From Streptomyces zaomyceticus (GTDB lineage Bacteria; Actinomycetota; Actinomycetes; Streptomycetales; Streptomycetaceae), in contig NZ_BNBZ01000033.1 in the NCBI RefSeq assembly GCF_014656215.1, positions 1-64,000 of the forward strand: a DNA stretch of 64,000 nt. The letters run 5' to 3'. Within the stretch, counting starts at the first letter, position 1, and the number at the start of each line of letters is the position of its first letter. The translations under genes were made by a program, and so were the position numbers. Below the pieces are notes generated by a model that saw only the letters and a program-made list of their open reading frames with translations, had not been told where the DNA came from and ran no database searches. Below are positions 60,365-64,000 of this stretch, in pieces.

Positions 60365-60381
60365 ATCCACTGTCAGTGGAT
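60365..60381. promoter_or_regulatory. 17-bp perfect palindrome ATCCACTG-T-CAGTGGAT between divergent genes
   Basis: Eight-base arms flank one central base. It lies 11 bases before the WYL regulator ATG and 30 bases before the divergent DUF1579-type start, overlapping the leaderless-type -10 GATACT (60379-60384). A binding site for the WYL regulator controlling both directions is the simplest reading. Confidence 0.6.
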
Positions 60382-60391
60382 ACTGGGCGGC

Positions 60392-61321
60392 ATGCGTGCG
60401 AGTCGGCTGGTCACCCTGCTTCTGCTGCTCCAGAACCGGGGCCGGATGACGGCCCGACAGCTGGCCGAGGAGCTGGAGGTCTCCATCCGGACCGTCTACC
60501 GGGACGTCGAGGCGCTCGCGGGGGCCGGCATCCCGCTGTACGGTGACGCCGGGCACGCGGGCGGCTACCGGCTGGTGGACGGCTACAGGACCCGGCTCAC
60601 CGGGCTGACCGCGATCGAGGCGCAGGCCGCGTTCCTTGCCGCGCTCCCCGGCGCCGCCGCCGAGCTCGGCTTCGGCGAGGCACTCGCGACCGCCCGGCTC
60701 AAGCTGCGGGCCGCCCTTCCGGCGGAGCTGCGGGAGCACTCCGAGCGGATCCAGGAACGCTTCCTTCTCGACGCCCCGGGCTGGTACGGCGACGCCGACC
60801 GAACGCCTCACCTGGCCGCGGTCGCCGCCGCGGTGTGGGCGCGACGGGCGGTGGTACTGCGGTACCGGCGCTGGCGGGCGCCTGAGGAGATCGAGCGGCG
60901 GGTGGAGCCGTACGGGCTCGTCCTCAAGGCCGGCCGCTGGTACCTGGTCGCCTGCGGGCCATCCGGGATCCGCACCTACCGGGTCGACCAGATTCTCGAA
61001 ATCCGGTCGCTGGAAGAGGAGTTCGCCGCCCCCGACGGCTTCGACCTGGCCGGGCACTGGAACAGCCATCTGGCCGGCTTCCGAGCGCGACTGCACACCG
61101 GGGAGGCCCTGGTGCGGCTAAGCCCGGAGGGTGCCCGCCGTCTCGGTGTGACACCCGCGGACGGCGGATGGACGGAGGCCCGGGTGCCCATCGAGTCGAT
61201 CGATCACGCCCACGGAGAGTTCCTGCGGCTGGGCACCGACGTCGAGGTCATGGCACCGGCCGAACTCCGCGAACGCATCGCTGAGACGGTGCGCACCCTG
61301 GCCACCCGCTACGAGGGGTGA
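60392..61321 (+). CDS. YafY/WYL family transcriptional regulator
   Basis: A 309-residue regulator. Residues ~5-62 are an HTH_11 winged helix (NRGRMTARQLAEELEVSIRTVYRDVEAL). The WYL domain (~140-220) contains the literal Trp-Tyr-Leu in GRWYLVACG, followed by RTYRVDQI. The C-terminal WCX-like extension completes the family layout. WYL domains bind nucleic-acid or nucleotide-like ligands. It is probably a local regulator of the divergent NIPSNAP/DUF1579 pair through the 60365 palindrome. No ribosome-binding site; probably leaderless. Confidence 0.88.
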   Translation: MRASRLVTLLLLLQNRGRMTARQLAEELEVSIRTVYRDVEALAGAGIPLYGDAGHAGGYRLVDGYRTRLTGLTAIEAQAAFLAALPGAAAELGFGEALATARLKLRAALPAELREHSERIQERFLLDAPGWYGDADRTPHLAAVAAAVWARRAVVLRYRRWRAPEEIERRVEPYGLVLKAGRWYLVACGPSGIRTYRVDQILEIRSLEEEFAAPDGFDLAGHWNSHLAGFRARLHTGEALVRLSPEGARRLGVTPADGGWTEARVPIESIDHAHGEFLRLGTDVEVMAPAELRERIAETVRTLATRYEG

Positions 61322-61337
61322 CCTCAGGCAGGAGGTC
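61320..61337 (+). terminator. Short hairpin at the end of the WYL gene
   Basis: GACCTC and GAGGTC form a 6-bp stem with a six-base loop overlapping the TGA stop. There is no T run. The ~250 bases beyond it, to the M56 gene end, hold no gene I can support. Confidence 0.3.
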
Positions 61338-61590
61338 CTCCCGAACGGGGCACCGGGCACCCGTACGCGCCTGTAGGGCTCGGGATGCCTCTTCACCCGA
61401 GGGGTGTGGCCTACCTGACGGCGCCAAGACTCCGGACACGTCCCATCGCGCCGGGGCAGCGGCACCTCTCACTTCTTCGATCACACGTCGGACCCACGCT
61501 CGTGAAAGCGCGAGGACAGGGCACGGGGGACGACCGGTCGGCCCCGAGGCGCCGTACGCCTGTGGGGCGCCCCGCCAGGTGTGCCCGCCG

Positions 61591-62649
61591 TCAGACCGGC
61601 GAGGCGACCCCGCGCAGCACCAGGAAGAGCGTGACCGCCGAGTTGGCCGAGGACAGGGCCGACACGGTCGCGCCGCAGGCCGCGCCCCAGGCGGCGAGTC
61701 CGACGGCGGTGCCGACCGGCGGCCACGCGCGGCCCGCCGGGGCCGGGCGCATCAGGGCCTCGACCCGTCGGGGCACCGGACCCGCGCCCGTCAGGGCCGG
61801 GAGCCCGGCGGCGGGGGCGGGCGGTGCCAGGAGCGCCGCCCTGCCGATCGCGCGGGCGACGGAGCGGCGACTGCCGACCTCGGCGGCCGCCTCCTCGTCG
61901 GCCCAGCGTTCGGCGGTGTACGAGACGGCGGTGCGCAGCGGCCGCAGGAACGGGTTCGCGCGCGCCGCGAGATGGACCGTCAGGAGATGGCGGTGGTGAC
62001 GTCCGGCCAGGTGGGCCCGCTCATGGGCGAAGAGGGCACGGCGGTCGGCGGAGGCGAGCCCGGCGAGCATGCCGGTACTGACCACGACCCGCCCGGGACC
62101 GTGTCCCCGTCCGCGCACCGGCCCGCGTGCTCGTCCGTGCTCAGGCCCGCGCCCTCTTCCGCGCTCAGGCCCGCGTCCTCGTTCCCGCTCCGGCCTTCGC
62201 CCCTGCCCACGTCCCCGCCCCGGTCCGCCGGGCAGGGCGTACGCGTACGGGGTGCGGTCCGGCAGCACCGCGACGGACCTCGGCGGTAGCCCGCCGAGCG
62301 CGGCCACGACCCGACGGCGTACCCGCGTCCGACGCCAGGCCGCCGCGCCGCACGACACGAGGACGGCGAGCAGCGCGGGGATGGCCGCACGGCCGGCGAT
62401 CTCGTCGTACGGGAGCGCCGCGCGCACATCGGGGTCCGACCAGCTGTCGGGGAGCGGATTGCCGGGCAGCTGCGCGGTGCCCACGATCATGAGCAGGCCG
62501 AGGCAGAGGGTGCTGCACACGGCGGAGACACCGGCGACGGCGGCGAGCAGCCGCGTCGCGGTACGGGGGTGGAGCCGCTGCTCGGCGAGGCGGGCGACCG
62601 GCCACGCGGTGAGCGGAAGGACGAGGGGAAGGAAGACGAAGACTCCCAT
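61591..62649 (-). CDS. M56 (BlaR1-like) membrane metallopeptidase
   Basis: A 352-residue membrane zinc protease. Two N-terminal spans (VFVFLPLVLPLTAWPVA, then VCSTLCLGLLMIVGTA), a third near 90-105, and a C-terminal span surround a cytosolic peptidase region with HERAH (~208-212) and an ERWADEEA metal ligand. In the BlaR1/MecR1 scheme the protease cleaves a BlaI-type repressor, which is encoded five bases upstream. There is no penicillin-binding sensor domain, so the signal differs. An Arg/Gly/Pro repeat (~140-185) is inserted before the protease motif. Confidence 0.85.
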   Translation of the reverse strand: MGVFVFLPLVLPLTAWPVARLAEQRLHPRTATRLLAAVAGVSAVCSTLCLGLLMIVGTAQLPGNPLPDSWSDPDVRAALPYDEIAGRAAIPALLAVLVSCGAAAWRRTRVRRRVVAALGGLPPRSVAVLPDRTPYAYALPGGPGRGRGQGRRPERERGRGPERGRGRGPEHGRARGPVRGRGHGPGRVVVSTGMLAGLASADRRALFAHERAHLAGRHHRHLLTVHLAARANPFLRPLRTAVSYTAERWADEEAAAEVGSRRSVARAIGRAALLAPPAPAAGLPALTGAGPVPRRVEALMRPAPAGRAWPPVGTAVGLAAWGAACGATVSALSSANSAVTLFLVLRGVASPV

Positions 62650-62654
62650 GGCGG

Positions 62655-63059
62655 CTAGCCTTCCTCCTCCTCGGCGGCCTTGGAGAGCAGTTCACGAAGG
62701 AGTCGCTCTTCGTTCGGGGAGAGGCCGGTGACGAAGCTGGCGAGGACCGCCTGGCGGTCCGTCTCCGCGTCGAGCACCTTCCGCATCCGCAGCGCGGCGA
62801 GCCCGGCTTCGTCGGCGACCGCCGTCCAGCGGAAGGAGCGACCGGCGCGCTCGCGTTCGACGGCGCCCTTCGCCCGGAGGCGGGTGAGGATCGTGATGAC
62901 GGTGGTGTAGGCGAGGGCGCCGCCGAGGCGTTCCCGTACCCACGCCACGGGTACGGGCTCGGACGCCTCGCGGAGCGCGGCGAGGACCTGGGCCTCCAGT
63001 TCGCCCTGCCCACGCCTGCGCGGGGAGGGCTCCGCCCCGCCCTCGCTCCGGTCCGCCAT
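62655..63059 (-). CDS. BlaI/MecI/CopY family repressor
   Basis: A 134-residue winged-helix repressor: LEAQVLAALREASEPVPVAWVRERLGGALAYTTVITILTRLRAKGAVERER is the DNA-binding part, followed by a dimerisation region with LASFVTGLSPNEERLLRELL. GGAGGAGGG precedes the ATG at 63059; an upstream ATG would add 11 residues without a better site. It forms an operon with the M56 protease. The target operator was not recognised. Confidence 0.88.
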   Translation of the reverse strand: MADRSEGGAEPSPRRRGQGELEAQVLAALREASEPVPVAWVRERLGGALAYTTVITILTRLRAKGAVERERAGRSFRWTAVADEAGLAALRMRKVLDAETDRQAVLASFVTGLSPNEERLLRELLSKAAEEEEG

Positions 63060-63189
63060 GTCGCCCTCCTCCGCATCCGAACAGCAGCCCATCGTACTGA
63101 GCCGACACCCGTGTCCCGCGCGGTCACGGACGACGTGGGGTCGCGGACGGCACCGTCCAGGGCATGGAACCGCGGGAGGACCGCGTCAC

Positions 63190-64000
63190 TCACACACGGT
63201 CGGACGCCGACTCGGGCCCGGGCTCGGGCACCCGCACGGCGACGGCCTCAGGACCGGGGACGGCCTCGGGGCCGACGACGGCACCGGCACCGGCACCGGA
63301 CAGGGCACCGGGGACGGTGCCCCCTCCCTTGCCGAGCGGCACAGCGGCCCGGCGACGGGTGAGATAGGTGGCGACCGGCTCGGTGTAGCGGGCGGTGAGC
63401 GGCCCGATCACCACGAGGATCAGCACGTAGGCGGTGGCGAAGGGACCGAGCTGGGGCTGGACCCCGGCGGTGACGGCGAGCCCGGCGATCACGATGGAGA
63501 ACTCGCCGCGCGCCACCAGCGTGCCACCAGCCCGCCAGCGGCCCTTGACCCCGATCCCGGCGCGGCGCGCGGCCCAGTGACCGGTGGCGATCTTGGTCAG
63601 CGCGGTGACGACGGCCAGCGCGAAGGCCGGGAGGAGCACCGGCGGGATGCTGGCCGGGTCGGTGTGCAGTCCGAAGAAGACGAAGAAGACCGCGGCGAAC
63701 AGGTCGCGCAGCGGGCTGAGCAGGGTGTGGGCGCCCTCGGCGACCTCACCGGAGAGGGCGATGCCGACGAGGAACGCGCCGACGGCGGCCGAGACCTGGA
63801 GCTGCTGGGCGACACCGGCGACCAGCAGGGTCAGACCGAGGACCACGAGGAGCAGCTTCTCGGGGTCGTCGCTGGAGACGAAGCGGGAGATCAGCCTTCC
63901 GTAGCGGACGGCGACGAAGAGCACGGCTCCGGCCACGCCGAGGGCGATCGCGAGCGTCGCGCTGCCGGCCGCGAGCCCGACCCCGGCGAGCAGGGCGGTG
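63190..64000 (-). CDS. Cation:proton antiporter (CPA2/KefB-like), 5' end outside the window
   Basis: The last ~269 residues of a monovalent cation:H+ antiporter; the frame stays open to the window edge, so the start is missing. Membrane helices include VSAAVGAFLVGIALSG, LFAAVFFVFFGLHTDPASIP and GTLVARGEFSIVIAGLAV, which are CPA2 signatures. After the last span (YVLILVVIGPLTARYTEP) there is a ~50-residue disordered Pro/Glu/Ala tail. In many Streptomyces this gene pairs with a TrkA-C regulatory gene, which would lie beyond the window. Confidence 0.87.
   Translation of the reverse strand, partial: TALLAGVGLAAGSATLAIALGVAGAVLFVAVRYGRLISRFVSSDDPEKLLLVVLGLTLLVAGVAQQLQVSAAVGAFLVGIALSGEVAEGAHTLLSPLRDLFAAVFFVFFGLHTDPASIPPVLLPAFALAVVTALTKIATGHWAARRAGIGVKGRWRAGGTLVARGEFSIVIAGLAVTAGVQPQLGPFATAYVLILVVIGPLTARYTEPVATYLTRRRAAVPLGKGGGTVPGALSGAGAGAVVGPEAVPGPEAVAVRVPEPGPESASDRV

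Overview
The window looks like chromosomal DNA from a Streptomyces or a close relative. It is GC-rich, with third codon positions almost always G or C. It encodes F420-type and actinobacterial regulator families, a SepF paralogue and many four-base start/stop overlaps (ATGA or GTGA). Function was assigned by reading motifs in the translations, because no database search was possible.

Layout. 0-3 kb: a regulator joining an IS30-type helix-turn-helix to a GbsR/MarR-like domain, a VOC protein, and a MurA-like enolpyruvyl transferase fused to an XRE helix-turn-helix with a palindrome in its promoter. 3-7 kb: an M20 amidohydrolase and MFS transporter operon divergent from a double-domain AsnC/Lrp regulator. 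7-17 kb: a candidate aerobic 2-aminobenzoyl-CoA (or salicylyl-CoA) pathway: CoA ligase, fused flavin monooxygenase/Old Yellow reductase, enoyl-CoA hydratase, acyl-CoA dehydrogenase, RidA, DHA2 transporter and PaaX-type regulator. Two of its promoters share the sequence TGACYGYCGTCAC. 17-22 kb: an anti-sigma-like ATPase preceded by a possible three-way-junction RNA, then arginine deiminase, ornithine carbamoyltransferase (with an ARG box) and an amino-acid permease.

21.8-42.4 kb is the most unusual part. Nine tightly coupled minus-strand genes probably form one transcript: class III nucleotidyl cyclase-like protein, P-loop NTPase, SPFH-like charged protein, Pycsar-type membrane effector, membrane vWA protein, giant tubulin-like GTPase, a membrane protein of unknown family, pseudokinase/zinc-ribbon/GTPase, and a tail-anchored GTPase-associated protein. 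A Crp/Fnr regulator lies immediately upstream. I read this as a conflict (defence or immunity-like) system with a cyclic-nucleotide module. It is followed upstream by the Pnkp/Hen1 RNA repair pair (42.9-47 kb).

47-64 kb is mostly metabolic and housekeeping: homocysteine methyltransferase, F420 oxidoreductase, MazG-like pyrophosphohydrolase, an SMC-like ATPase, SepF paralogue, aminotransferase, a partial hydroxyproline catabolic operon with its GntR regulator, an ArsB/SLC13-type permease, TerB, NIPSNAP and WYL genes, a BlaI/M56 pair, and the 3' part of a cation:proton antiporter cut by the window edge. No tRNA, rRNA, CRISPR array, complete insertion sequence or origin was seen.
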